A stretch of 64,000 bases of DNA from Nitrospiria bacterium. GTDB taxonomy: Bacteria > Nitrospirota > UBA9217. The notes beneath the pieces were generated by a model that was given only the letters and a program-made list of their open reading frames with translations, had not been told where the DNA came from and ran no database searches. The position numbers and the translations under genes were made by a program. The stretch spans positions 1 through 64,000 of the forward strand of contig CAKKRC010000072.1 of the NCBI GenBank assembly GCA_919902495.1, read 5' to 3'. This document shows positions 18,540-28,421 of this stretch, in pieces; the stretch's first letter is position 1, and every line of letters starts with the position of its first letter.

Positions 18540-19889
18540 ATGAAAGACACCCTTACGCCCCGCGAGATCGTCGCGGAACTGGATCACTTCATCATCGGCC
18601 AGAACAAGGCGAAGCGAGCCGTGGCCATCGCGCTCCGGAACCGCTGGCGGCGCCAGCGCCTGTCCGAGGACCTGCGCGACGAGGTGATGCCGAAGAACAT
18701 CATCATGATCGGCCCCACGGGCGTGGGCAAGACCGAGATCGCCCGGCGGCTCGCCCGGCTCGTCAACGCCCCGTTCCTCAAGATCGAGGCGTCGAAGTTC
18801 ACGGAAGTTGGCTACGTGGGGCGCGACGTGGATTCCATCGTCCGCGACCTCACCGAGATCGGCGTCAACATGGTGAAGAGCGAGGTGTCGGAGCAGGTGC
18901 AGGACAAGGCAGCTGCCCTGGCCGAGGAGCGGCTCCTCGACCTGCTCCTGCCCCCGCTCCGGTCCTCCTCCGCCGAAGCCACTCCGGAGGAGCAGCAGAA
19001 ACAGCAGGAACAGCACACCACGACCCGCGAGAAGCTCCGCCAGCAGCTTCGGGCCGGCAAGCTCGACGATCGGATGCTGGAGCTGGACGCCAGGGAAAAA
19101 GTGATGCCTTTCGGTATCATCTCGAACATAGGCATGGAAGAGATCGAGATGAACCTGAAGGAAATGCTCGGCGGCCTCCTTCCCGAGAAAACCAAGAAGC
19201 GGAAGCTCAAGGTGCCCGAGGCGCTCCGTTTCCTCGTGCAGGAAGAAGCGGCCAAGCTCATCGATATGGACAAGGTCATACGCGAGGCGCTCCAGCGCGT
19301 CGAGCAGTCGGGCATCGTATTCCTCGACGAGATCGACAAGATCGCCGGCCGCGAGACCCACGGTCCCGATGTCTCCCGTCAGGGCGTGCAGCGCGACCTC
19401 CTGCCCATCGTGGAGGGGTCCACGGTCACGACCAAGTACGGCCCGGTGAAGACCGACCATGTGCTGTTCATCGCCGCGGGGGCGTTCCACATGTCCAAGC
19501 CCTCGGACCTCATTCCCGAGCTCCAGGGACGCTTTCCCATCCGGGTCGAGCTCGACGCCCTGGGCAAGGACGAGTTCGTGCGCATCCTGACCGAGCCGCA
19601 GAACGCCCTGATCAAACAGCAGGTGGCGCTCTTGGCGACGGAGGAGGTCACGCTTCACTTCGCCAAGGACTCCATCGAGGAGATCGCCGCCACGGCGGCG
19701 AACGTGAACGAGCGCACCGAGAACATCGGCGCGCGGCGTCTCCACACCATCATCGAAAAACTGCTCGACGAGATATCGTTCGACGCGCCTGACAAGAAAG
19801 GGACCGCGGTCTCGATCGACGCGAAGTATGTCCGGGACCGGCTGGCGGACATCGCTAAGAGCGAGGACCTGAGCAGGTATATTCTATAA
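18540..19889 (+). CDS. hslU: HslU, AAA+ unfoldase of the HslUV protease
   Basis: The 449-residue AAA+ protein begins with [17 protein letters not shown], then Walker [16 protein letters not shown] (about 59-73). The pore loop [13 protein letters not shown] (GYVG) is followed by the I-domain (about 115-240), Walker [13 protein letters not shown] (about 260-271), sensor segments [12 protein letters not shown] and NIGARRLHT, and the C-terminal tail ending SRYIL that docks into HslV. It follows hslV and precedes argB. All motifs appear intact. Confidence 0.95.
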   Translation: MKDTLTPREIVAELDHFIIGQNKAKRAVAIALRNRWRRQRLSEDLRDEVMPKNIIMIGPTGVGKTEIARRLARLVNAPFLKIEASKFTEVGYVGRDVDSIVRDLTEIGVNMVKSEVSEQVQDKAAALAEERLLDLLLPPLRSSSAEATPEEQQKQQEQHTTTREKLRQQLRAGKLDDRMLELDAREKVMPFGIISNIGMEEIEMNLKEMLGGLLPEKTKKRKLKVPEALRFLVQEEAAKLIDMDKVIREALQRVEQSGIVFLDEIDKIAGRETHGPDVSRQGVQRDLLPIVEGSTVTTKYGPVKTDHVLFIAAGAFHMSKPSDLIPELQGRFPIRVELDALGKDEFVRILTEPQNALIKQQVALLATEEVTLHFAKDSIEEIAATAANVNERTENIGARRLHTIIEKLLDEISFDAPDKKGTAVSIDAKYVRDRLADIAKSEDLSRYIL

Positions 19890-19900
19890 TCCAAACGGCT

Positions 19901-20900
<1,000 letters not shown>

Positions 20901-20934
20901 CCCCTCTTCCCCTTCCTGATTACTCCATTTTAAA

Positions 20935-20967
20935 CACAAAAAGCCCCGGAGATAGCTCTCCGGGGCT
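20935..20967 (-). terminator. rho-independent terminator of the porin-cytochrome operon
   Basis: AGCCCCGGAG (20942-20951) and CTCCGGGGCT (20958-20967) form a perfect 10-bp stem with a 6-base loop. On the minus strand the stem is followed by TTTTGTGTTTTAAAA, ending the transcript that finishes at 20996. It may also stop argB reads from the other side. Confidence 0.85.
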
Positions 20968-20995
20968 AAATTCGCTACCAGTTCGATATCAGGTT

Positions 20996-23725
20996 TTACG
21001 GGCGCTCGGCTGAGGTACCGGTCGGCGTCTCATTCACCAAAATATAAGCCATGGCATCCGTCTTATAGGGATGCTCGACCGCATCCAGTCCGTTCAGCGT
21101 CGTACCTGCCGAATAGTTGATCACATTATCATCGAGCCAGTCAATGGCATCATAGATCAGCCGCTTCGCGTAGGCCGAATTGTGCACAAAGGCGCCGGGA
21201 TCATGCTCAAGCAGGTTATAGTTGAATGCCGCGCCCATGTTGTTTTTACCTGTCACGCTGCCGTCATTCTGTGTGTCGCCGCTGGTCAGCCAGTTCTTCT
21301 GAGCCGCTGACGAACCGCTTCTGGCAATGACATAGGTGGCATTTGTCACCGTGGGTCCGGTATAGACCTTCGCCAAGGTCAGAGTGATATCATCCACGAC
21401 AGCGGCTACGTTGTAGTAAGTGCCGTCCAGGTTCACCTTAAAGGTGTCGGTGTTCGTCGGCCCGGTCCGGATGCTGGCCGTGGTCCAGGTCGTCCCGCTC
21501 CCTGTCACCGTATCGCTGCCGTTCGACAGTGATACGGTTCCTGTCGCGTACCGCGGCAGGTAGAAATAGGGATGGGCATTTTTGAAATATATCCCTCTGC
21601 TGTCCAATTGCCGAAGCAGCGCCTCCAGCGCCTCGGCAAACACCGTCTTCCTCGCTTCGAGGAATGCCGGGGTCATGGACGTCCCATGGCACTGCGCACA
21701 AGCCGTCGACGTGACCGCAGTGATCGCACCGGTGGTCTCATTCTTCGCAACCGGCAGGAACAGGTGCGATTCCGTCGTCCGCATGTGGCAGCCAGCGCAG
21801 GGGCCGATAGTGCTTGTCTGGCCGGTGACCGGCGCCGCAGCTGTTCCGATATGGTCATGCATATACGCTGCGGGATTCGAGTAGTCCCGCCCGGTGAACT
21901 CATACCCCGTCGCGGTGAAGATCGTACCGCCCGCGGTCAGGTAGTGCGAGTTGATGAACGACAAGTTGCCGAAGTTCGCCGTCGTCGCGACAGGCTGGGT
22001 GTTCAGCAAGGCGATGGACTCTCCGTTCTCCCGTCCGGTATGACATCCCATGCAGACGTTCGAGCTGCCTACGTCAGGGTACGTATAAGTCACCTGCGCT
22101 GCTAGCAGACTGCTGATGAACACATTGTAATTCGCCGCGATCGGTCCGGGATCGCGCATCCCGCCGACGTTGTCCGTATGGCAACCCCAGCAGTAGAGCA
22201 GTTCGGCCTGCCCGCCGGAAAGATGCGAGAAATTGTTCAGCGTATCCGGATAAGTGTCGCCGTTGGCATCGTATGTGGCCTGAGCGTTGGCGAAGTTCCG
22301 GAAGCCCGTTGACGTATGGCACCGCTGACATGCGCGGCGGCCCAGGTTGCCGGTGCTCCCGAAATTCTCTTTCCAATTATAGTGGATCCATCCGGGAGCA
22401 TCGGCATCGAGAACGGCCGCAGTGTATGCATTTGCCGCATTTTCTTTCTTATTCAGGATGAATCCTCCGTGTGCCGATTTCGCCCATTGACGATTGATCG
22501 TGTTATCCGCCTTGTGGGGATTGTGGCAGTCCCGGCAAATGCCGGTATTCGCGTTGCCGGCGCCGCCGTCGTGGCTGGCCGAAGGTACGATCACATAGCC
22601 CTCGATGCCGCCGGTTCCCTCAACGAACTCAGTGATCCCGGGACTGCTGACCGTCGGTGTGGTTGAAAGGTCAAAATGCGTGTCCGGGATGATCTCCTCC
22701 ACGCTTCCGTAGGAATTGATCGTCGTACCAGCCGTACTGTAAGGCGTATGGTATGCCTCATCATTGATCGCGCCGGTCGCCTTAAGGAGCTGGTGGCAGG
22801 AGGTGCAGGTCTTGAACTCCTCGGACCATGAGGCCGGCGCAACGGCGTCCTTCTCACCCAGCAGGATGAACGGATTGTGCCCATCATGGCAGGTTCTGCA
22901 CTGGACAGCGCTTGCACCGGAGATATTCGGGAGCGAATCCAGCGCAGCAAAGTCACCGTACGTCGCAGTACCGCTCGTCAACGGCACATAGAGCTTAGCG
23001 CCTTCATCCGTGTGACACCGGGTACACTTCGCACGGATCACGCCGGAATCTCCCGCCGTTACATACGTATGTTCGTTTATGGATACGGCATGTTTAGATG
23101 CTTTGTAGTCATTGACTATGCTGTCGCCTTCCGGATGATACGCCAGATGACTATCGGGAAACGCGCTGCTGTGACACTGGCCGCATCGGTCAGCGTCCGG
23201 TTTCGCGTAGGGCAAGGGTCCGACGCCAAAGTGGTTCCCGCCGCCGCCATGACAGGCCTCGCAGCCGATGACCGGCCGATCGACTATGCCCAGAAGGGTG
23301 ATACTGGTCTTTGTAAAGAACAGGGACAAGGTCTTGCCCTCGTTCAGCGGGTCATGGCATCCGGCGCAGGTAGCGTCCGTGAACTCAGCATAATCCGGAA
23401 AACCCGTGTTCATGGCCGAGACATACTGTTTGGTGAACGATATCCACGATTCATTGTTCCCATGCGGGCCGTTGATCCATCCCGCTGCCGTATGCGTGAC
23501 CGTGGTATCCACGATTCCCGAATCGCCGAAAACGATATCGAACGATGCGGGATTCTTCTTGTCGCCATGGCAGTTGTAGCATTCCGTTACGCCTATGGCC
23601 GCTGTGCCGCCTGTCGACACACCGGCGCTTTCCTTGCTCGCACTGCCGCATCCCCCGATCACCGCGGAGACGAGCAGCAGCGCAACAAAAGCCAACATCA
23701 AATCGCTATGCGTTCTCCTTTTCAT
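20996..23725 (-). CDS. 13-haem c-type cytochrome lipoprotein (outer-surface type)
   Basis: The 909-residue protein has a lipoprotein signal peptide with lipobox IGGC (Cys26). I count 13 CxxCH haem-c motifs: CYNCH, CAGCH, CEACH, CGQCH, CTRCH, CRTCH, CTSCH, CRDCH, CQRCH, CWGCH, CMGCH, CAGCH and CAQCH. All lie in the first three quarters. A haem-free insert rich in Thr/Gly/Val (about residues 735-805, starting GTVSLSNGSDTVTGSGTTW) resembles beta-modules of phage tail and surface proteins. It is the third gene after a porin and a 9-haem cytochrome, the order of porin-cytochrome conduits such as Geobacter ombB-omaB-omcB. It is therefore likely the exterior partner in extracellular electron transfer. 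Confidence 0.85.
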   Translation of the reverse strand: MKRRTHSDLMLAFVALLLVSAVIGGCGSASKESAGVSTGGTAAIGVTECYNCHGDKKNPASFDIVFGDSGIVDTTVTHTAAGWINGPHGNNESWISFTKQYVSAMNTGFPDYAEFTDATCAGCHDPLNEGKTLSLFFTKTSITLLGIVDRPVIGCEACHGGGGNHFGVGPLPYAKPDADRCGQCHSSAFPDSHLAYHPEGDSIVNDYKASKHAVSINEHTYVTAGDSGVIRAKCTRCHTDEGAKLYVPLTSGTATYGDFAALDSLPNISGASAVQCRTCHDGHNPFILLGEKDAVAPASWSEEFKTCTSCHQLLKATGAINDEAYHTPYSTAGTTINSYGSVEEIIPDTHFDLSTTPTVSSPGITEFVEGTGGIEGYVIVPSASHDGGAGNANTGICRDCHNPHKADNTINRQWAKSAHGGFILNKKENAANAYTAAVLDADAPGWIHYNWKENFGSTGNLGRRACQRCHTSTGFRNFANAQATYDANGDTYPDTLNNFSHLSGGQAELLYCWGCHTDNVGGMRDPGPIAANYNVFISSLLAAQVTYTYPDVGSSNVCMGCHTGRENGESIALLNTQPVATTANFGNLSFINSHYLTAGGTIFTATGYEFTGRDYSNPAAYMHDHIGTAAAPVTGQTSTIGPCAGCHMRTTESHLFLPVAKNETTGAITAVTSTACAQCHGTSMTPAFLEARKTVFAEALEALLRQLDSRGIYFKNAHPYFYLPRYATGTVSLSNGSDTVTGSGTTWTTASIRTGPTNTDTFKVNLDGTYYNVAAVVDDITLTLAKVYTGPTVTNATYVIARSGSSAAQKNWLTSGDTQNDGSVTGKNNMGAAFNYNLLEHDPGAFVHNSAYAKRLIYDAIDWLDDNVINYSAGTTLNGLDAVEHPYKTDAMAYILVNETPTGTSAERP

Positions 23726-23750
23726 GGTCTATCCCTCCTTCATTGATTGG

Positions 23751-24731
23751 TTAGTAGTTGTCATGGCACTTGGCGCAGCTCCGGCCGTTGCTCTTCTTCT
23801 TATAGCTTTCCTTGACCTTGTCCCAGTTGCGCGGATGCGGATTGATCCGAAGGCCCGTCCGGGCGCTGTGACAGGTCTGGCAGATCTGGCCGTCGCTGTG
23901 GCAGGACTGGCAGGCCTGCAGGTTCCTTCGCGCTTCACGGCCGTGGTCTGATGACCAGGTATGCGTGGGGAGAAGGCCGCCGGGATGGCAGGTCTGGCAC
24001 TGCGCGGTCGTGAACGTCGAGTGGGCCGGCCCCGGATTTGCCGTTTGCAGATTCGACCAGCCCTTACGGTGCGACAGGACCTTCAGGTCCTCGCCGCGGA
24101 ACTTGGCGTGGCAGTCCGAGCAGTACTTCGCCGCGTGGCAGCGGTAGCAGGACTGGGGATTATCCAGCGCTTTGAGGGGATGGATCTCACGGAAATCGGT
24201 CCGGTGCGATCCCGGAGACGTGCCCGCCCCTACGATGTTCGTTTTCAGGTTCACATCGATCCCGCCGCCTTTGTGGCAGTCCAGGCAGAAGCTCTGCTGG
24301 TGGCAGGAAACGCAGTTCTTGTCCGGCCTGACGGAGAGCAGCCGGTGGCCGCGCACCCAGTCAGCGTCATGGTTCAGGGCGATGCCCTCCCCCTTGTGGC
24401 AGCTTCCGCATTCCTTGAGCGACATATCGGCGAAAGCATTGTGGTCCTGCTTCGGGGCGGAACGCGGCGCTGCTGTCTTCGGCGCATCCGGAGCGGCGGG
24501 TTTCGCGACCGGCACCGGCTTCGGTTCTGCCGCCGCCGGGGCGGTCTCTGCCGGTTTGGCCACCGGTGCCGCGGGAGCGGCTTCACCGGACCTGGCCTCG
24601 GGAACCGCAGCCGGCGCGGCAGGAGGTGCTTCAGCTGCCGCCTGCGCGAGCAGAGTGACCAGGGAGCCAGCCTGGGCAGTCGTGATCGCCGCGGCAAGAA
24701 TGATCGCTGCTAAGACGAAGAGTCTCTTCAT
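23751..24731 (-). CDS. 9-haem periplasmic c-type cytochrome
   Basis: The 326-residue protein has a cleavable signal peptide (MKRLFVLAAIILAAAITTAQA), an Ala/Pro-rich flexible linker (about 30-100), then nine CxxCH motifs: CGSCH, CVSCH, CLDCH, CYRCH, CSDCH, CQTCH, CQSCH, CQTCH and CAKCH. Extra His residues could serve as distal ligands. AAGGAAGGGGG precedes the ATG at 24731; an upstream extension is not needed. It lies 25 bases before the 13-haem gene and 16 bases after the porin. By analogy with OmaB/MtrA it would carry electrons from the periplasm into the porin. The long linker could tether haems across the periplasm. Confidence 0.85.
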   Translation of the reverse strand: MKRLFVLAAIILAAAITTAQAGSLVTLLAQAAAEAPPAAPAAVPEARSGEAAPAAPVAKPAETAPAAAEPKPVPVAKPAAPDAPKTAAPRSAPKQDHNAFADMSLKECGSCHKGEGIALNHDADWVRGHRLLSVRPDKNCVSCHQQSFCLDCHKGGGIDVNLKTNIVGAGTSPGSHRTDFREIHPLKALDNPQSCYRCHAAKYCSDCHAKFRGEDLKVLSHRKGWSNLQTANPGPAHSTFTTAQCQTCHPGGLLPTHTWSSDHGREARRNLQACQSCHSDGQICQTCHSARTGLRINPHPRNWDKVKESYKKKSNGRSCAKCHDNY

Positions 24732-24747
24732 ATATGACCCCCTTCCT

Positions 24748-25977
24748 TTAGAATTCGTAATCAAAGGTCGCCCTGCCCTTCATGTCCTTAGAGTAATTGG
24801 CGTTCACATTGTCCTCGACGCGCAGGGTTGCGGACATTTGCTTCGTGAAATTGTAGCGGGTCGCGGCCCAGTATTTCCTGGCGATCTCATCGCCCGTCAT
24901 GGTGTCGCGCTGATATACATCGTAATCGATGCCTGCAGCGAGCTTGAGCCTCCTGAGATCACTGTACTCGGCGTAGGTCTTGATGCCGTTCAGGTCGCCG
25001 CCGTAGCCGCTCCGGGCGTCATAGAACACCCCGACGGTAAAGCTGTGGGACGGCCGCACGCGAAGGCCGATCTCGTACACCGTTGCGTCCCCGTCTTTGC
25101 CGTACTGCTCTTTGATCAGCCCTGCGCTCACGTCCAGCCAGGCCAGGGCCGCGTAGTCGGCCTTCAGGACGCCCTCTTTGTACTTGTCGACGGCGAACAC
25201 AGAGAAGATCGAGGTCGTATCAAAGGTCGGATAGCTCTCGAAATACTCTGCGGTCAGCATCAGTTCCATCATCGGGAAATACTTGACCCCGCCAAGCACC
25301 TCGCTGAAGACCTGCGCAGTGAGATCGTAGCGGGTATTGGCGTACAGTTTCACGGAGTCAAGAAGGAATTGCCTGAAGTTCATGCCGACCATATCGCGTG
25401 CAACGTCGCTGTAGTCATACGCCCGATAGTAGCTCAGATCGAGATCGGTCTTTTTCAGCCCGACAAGGTACAGGGCCATGCCGGCGGCATAGGAATGGCT
25501 CGACAGCGTGCCTTTTTCGCCGAACTGGATATCCCTGCCGCCCATGAGCGTCACGCCGACCAGGCCCAGGTTATTGAAATCAGCCTGGACGCCGTCGACC
25601 AGGGAGCTGCCGGCTGACAGATTCACGAACTGGCGGCCGATCCTCATATCGACCGTGTCCGCGAAGCCCTTATAGTCCGCGTACAGGTAATAGAGCCTGT
25701 CATCGAATTTGCTGCTCCCGTCCGCGGGCTCCTTGAGGGCATAGGCGGCCCTGCCATATCCCTGCACGGACAGCTTATTGGCGCTATCGATGCCGTTCAG
25801 GGTGAACGAAAGGTACTCCGCCAGCTGCGCCTGTTTGCTTCCGTCCACGATGTCATTGTACCAGGAATATTGCGTTGAGCTCCGGCCCTTGACCTCGAGG
25901 GCGGTTGCCGTCTGAGCGACCCACAGGCCTGCAAGCAGCAGGCACAGTGCGATCAATACTCGTCTGGGTTGGCTCAT
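24748..25977 (-). CDS. outer-membrane beta-barrel porin of porin-cytochrome module
   Basis: The 409-residue protein has a signal peptide ending TATALE and then alternating amphipathic strands rich in Tyr, Asp and Gly, ending in an aromatic C-terminus (FDYEF) typical of outer-membrane barrels. GRQFVNLSAGSSLVDGVQAD (about 113-132) recalls porin segments lining the barrel. There are no Cys and no haem motifs. AGGAGG lies upstream of the ATG at 25977. As first gene of the operon before two multiheme cytochromes it is the probable sheath for electron transfer across the outer membrane. It could instead be a general porin; the context favours the former. Confidence 0.75.
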   Translation of the reverse strand: MSQPRRVLIALCLLLAGLWVAQTATALEVKGRSSTQYSWYNDIVDGSKQAQLAEYLSFTLNGIDSANKLSVQGYGRAAYALKEPADGSSKFDDRLYYLYADYKGFADTVDMRIGRQFVNLSAGSSLVDGVQADFNNLGLVGVTLMGGRDIQFGEKGTLSSHSYAAGMALYLVGLKKTDLDLSYYRAYDYSDVARDMVGMNFRQFLLDSVKLYANTRYDLTAQVFSEVLGGVKYFPMMELMLTAEYFESYPTFDTTSIFSVFAVDKYKEGVLKADYAALAWLDVSAGLIKEQYGKDGDATVYEIGLRVRPSHSFTVGVFYDARSGYGGDLNGIKTYAEYSDLRRLKLAAGIDYDVYQRDTMTGDEIARKYWAATRYNFTKQMSATLRVEDNVNANYSKDMKGRATFDYEF

Positions 25978-26125
25978 GCTCTCTGCCTCCTTTCACGTAG
26001 AATCTGATCATTGCTCCGTGCTGTTTGCATAATTCCTCGAGACACATCGGCCACTAAACACTTTTGCTCACGTTGATCGCCGTTGCGGAACACCTGCTCT
26101 GTTACTCTGGTAAAGATACGTTTAT

Positions 26126-26152
26126 CATATGCATCTTTTGTTACTGCATATG
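26126..26152. promoter_or_regulatory. inverted repeat over predicted transcription start
   Basis: CATATGCA (26126-26133), 11 bases, then TGCATATG (26145-26152) is a perfect 8-bp inverted repeat. It covers the start point predicted for the sigma-54 promoter (about 26143). It may be an operator or a 5' RNA hairpin. Confidence 0.5.
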
Positions 26153-26153
26153 G

Positions 26154-26169
26154 TGCAATGGTCATGCCA
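26154..26169 (-). promoter_or_regulatory. sigma-54 promoter of porin-cytochrome operon
   Basis: On the minus strand TGGCATGACCATTGCA matches the sigma-54 consensus TGGCACG-N4-TTGCA. The GG and GC elements are 10 bases apart as required. It lies about 180 bases before the porin start codon. A sigma-54 activator gene is next door at 27027-28421. Confidence 0.7.
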
Positions 26170-26261
26170 TGAGCCTATCGGCATAAGTCGTTGTAAAACC
26201 ATAAGGTTAATTATGGCATTAAGAGACATCGCGGTCGACTGGGCAAATAGCCACTTTCGAC

Positions 26262-26277
26262 CTGGTTTTTTAACCAG
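26262..26277. promoter_or_regulatory. candidate activator-binding palindrome
   Basis: CTGGTT-TTTT-AACCAG is a perfect 6-bp inverted repeat about 95-110 bases upstream of the sigma-54 promoter, a usual distance for an NtrC-type enhancer site. GCATAATTATGC at 26301-26312 is a second candidate. Confidence 0.4.
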
Positions 26278-26623
26278 ATTATAGTACGCAATGTCAATCC
26301 GCATAATTATGCACTGGACTGACCCCGCGTGCGCAATAAGTGCTCCTACCTGCGTTGTAGCATCCGTGGCGCATCCAGCATCGAATGGACGTATCGGAAT
26401 ATTTCACGCGGATTTGGCGAGAAAAGGCAGATACGCGGCTCTGAAACCGGTATTTTTTCCGGTGAGATCACCAATGGCTTAGGCGATTTGACCAGATCCA
26501 GGTGAGCACAATATCCGCTGCCTCTTCAGGCTGCCGCCATGTAGCCGGATTTATCGGGGGATTACTTGCAGGTACGAAAATTGCTTTACAAAGAAAGGAA
26601 GTGTGTCCGAGGACGCTGAGACT

Positions 26624-27013
26624 ATGTCGAAGATATTACTGGTCGATGACGAAGCGCTTATTCTCTATTCCCTGTCCAAGACGCTCAGGCACTGCGGGGC
26701 GGACGTGACAACTGTCACCAACGGCACCGACGCACTCGGCGAGATACAGAAGAGTTCCTACGATATCTGTTTACTCGATGTACAGCTCCCCGATGCGAAC
26801 GGCCTCGACCTCATGAAGACCATCCGGAAACTTTCACCGGCAACCGGGATCATCATCATGACGGCGAGCAGATTGACCGAAGAACAACAACGAACGATAA
26901 GCAGCCACGGCGGTCATTTTATTCCGAAGCCTTTCGACCTTGACCAGGTGCAGGCGATCGTAGCGAAACTTTCCAGCCACCCAGTCGCAGGCAGCGGTTT
27001 GTCTCGCACCTGA
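26624..27013 (+). CDS. single-domain response regulator
   Basis: The 129-residue product is a lone receiver domain. It has MSKILLVDDEALI with the acidic pair, the phospho-acceptor Asp in YDICLLDVQLPDANG, Thr in MTAS and Lys in FIPKPFD. There is no output domain, so it could act by protein contact or as a phosphate sink. A GTG at 26603 would add seven residues, but the ATG at 26624 fits the domain. It is convergent with the sigma-54 activator gene and divergent from the porin operon, so it may belong to the same circuit; cognate kinase unknown. Confidence 0.8.
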   Translation: MSKILLVDDEALILYSLSKTLRHCGADVTTVTNGTDALGEIQKSSYDICLLDVQLPDANGLDLMKTIRKLSPATGIIIMTASRLTEEQQRTISSHGGHFIPKPFDLDQVQAIVAKLSSHPVAGSGLSRT

Positions 27014-27026
27014 CACCGTTCCGCTC

Positions 27027-28421
27027 CTACTCTTCCAGTCCGTATTTTTTCACCTGGTATCTCAGCGTGTCGTAGGTAATGTTCAGCAGTTTTGCCGCCT
27101 GCGCCTTGTTATGCTTCGTCCGTTCGAGCGCCTGGCGAATGAGGTCACGCTCCAGGTCCTCAAGGGATATGCCGGCCTCGGGCAGGACAAAGCGGCCGTC
27201 CGTGGAGCGGTCAACCGCGGGCTGCGCGCCGGTCATCGCTCTCGGCAGATTTTCAGCAAGGATATCCCCCGCGTTCCCGAGCACGACGAGCCGTTCCACG
27301 CAGTTTTTCAGTTCCCTGATGTTCCCGGGCCACGGATAGGCAGTCATGATCTTTTCAGCTGCCGGTGAAATCGACGTAATGCCTTTCTTGTTGTACCTCC
27401 TGCTGAACAAGGAGGTGAAATGCCGTGCCAGCAGCGGAATGTCCTCCTTTCGCTCCCGGAGCGAGGGCATGGTGACATGAAAACTGTTCAGCCGGTAGAA
27501 CAGGTCGCTCCTGAATGCGCCATTCTTGACCTCCTCGGAAAGGTCCTTGTTCGTTGTCGCGATCACCGCGACGTTTACCGGGATGTTTTCCGCCCCCCCG
27601 ATGTGCCTGACCTTTCGTTCCTCGAGGAAGCGCAGCAACTTGCTCTGGAGAGCGGGCTGCATTTCACCGACCTCGTCAAGCAGGATCACGCCCCCGTTCG
27701 CCAGCTCGAAAACACCCTTTTTGTCCGTTTTGGCATCGGTGAACGATCCTTTTTCATATCCGAAAAGCTCGCTTTCCAGCAGGTGTTCCGGCAGCGCCGC
27801 GCAATTGACGGCGATATACGGCCGTCTCCTGGCCTCCGCGGAATCCTGCAGCATGTTGTGAAAGTACCTGGCCATGAGCTCCTTGCCTGTCCCGCTTTCT
27901 CCCGTAATGAGAAGGCTCGACACGCGGGCGGCGGCCATTTTTTCCACCGTCGATCGCAGGTCCTTCATCGCGGCCGACACGCCGATCATCTCGCGATCGA
28001 ACGATACCGCATGGACCTTTCTGAGATAGTCGACCTCCCGGGTCAGGTTCACCCGCTCGAGGATGTTGTGGAAAAGGATCTTCACTTCCTCGATATTGAA
28101 CGGCTTGGTGAGGTAATCAACCGCGCCCAGCTTCATCGCCTTAACGGCCGTTTCGGCCGTATCGTCGGCGGTCAGCATGACGACCTGCGCAGGGAGCCTC
28201 TGCTCCACGATCTCCCGCAGGATGTCGATCCCGCTCCGACCCGGCAGACTGATATCGAGGAGCACGATATCGGGAAACCATGCCTTGATCTTATCCACAA
28301 TGCCTTCGGCGCCGGTCTCCACGCGGACCTCGAATCCGCTGCTTTTCAGCGACCGGGAGAGCATCCGCCCGATGAGCTCATCGTCGTCGATCACGAGAAT
28401 TCTGCCGTTAACCTTGATCAC
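27027..28421 (-). CDS. sigma-54-dependent response regulator, NtrC family
   Basis: The 464-residue activator has a receiver domain (acidic pocket IDDDE, phospho-Asp56 in LLDISLPG), a sigma-54 AAA+ domain with Walker A GESGTGKE (174-181) and Walker B VILLDE (245-250), and a C-terminal Fis-type helix-turn-helix (about 418-460). The sigma-54 contact loop reads GSFTDA (225-230) instead of GAFTGA; the essential Phe-Thr is kept and related GAFTDA variants occur in this subfamily. It overlaps the upstream kinase gene by 14 bases on the same strand, so the two form a two-component pair. The adjacent sigma-54 promoter makes the porin-cytochrome operon its likely target. Confidence 0.9.
   Translation of the reverse strand: MIKVNGRILVIDDDELIGRMLSRSLKSSGFEVRVETGAEGIVDKIKAWFPDIVLLDISLPGRSGIDILREIVEQRLPAQVVMLTADDTAETAVKAMKLGAVDYLTKPFNIEEVKILFHNILERVNLTREVDYLRKVHAVSFDREMIGVSAAMKDLRSTVEKMAAARVSSLLITGESGTGKELMARYFHNMLQDSAEARRRPYIAVNCAALPEHLLESELFGYEKGSFTDAKTDKKGVFELANGGVILLDEVGEMQPALQSKLLRFLEERKVRHIGGAENIPVNVAVIATTNKDLSEEVKNGAFRSDLFYRLNSFHVTMPSLRERKEDIPLLARHFTSLFSRRYNKKGITSISPAAEKIMTAYPWPGNIRELKNCVERLVVLGNAGDILAENLPRAMTGAQPAVDRSTDGRFVLPEAGISLEDLERDLIRQALERTKHNKAQAAKLLNITYDTLRYQVKKYGLEE

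Larger units (their letters stand above)
25978..26623. other. divergent regulatory region
   Basis: This 646-base gap separates the porin operon (minus) from a response regulator (plus). It holds a sigma-54 promoter (26154-26169) and an inverted repeat over its start point (26126-26152). It also has the palindromes CTGGTTTTTTAACCAG (26262-26277) and GCATAATTATGC (26301-26312), and ACCGG/CCGGT arms near 26450. No convincing ORF was found. Confidence 0.6.

Noticed and set aside
17724-19745. Long minus-strand ORF of 673 codons across hslV and hslU
   Set aside because: It is antisense to two intact, highly conserved genes and arises from GC-rich codon use; no domain is visible in it.
24172-25617. 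Plus-strand ORF of 481 codons opposite the cytochrome and porin genes
   Set aside because: A shadow of GC-rich coding DNA; the minus-strand genes have signal peptides, haem motifs and ribosome sites.
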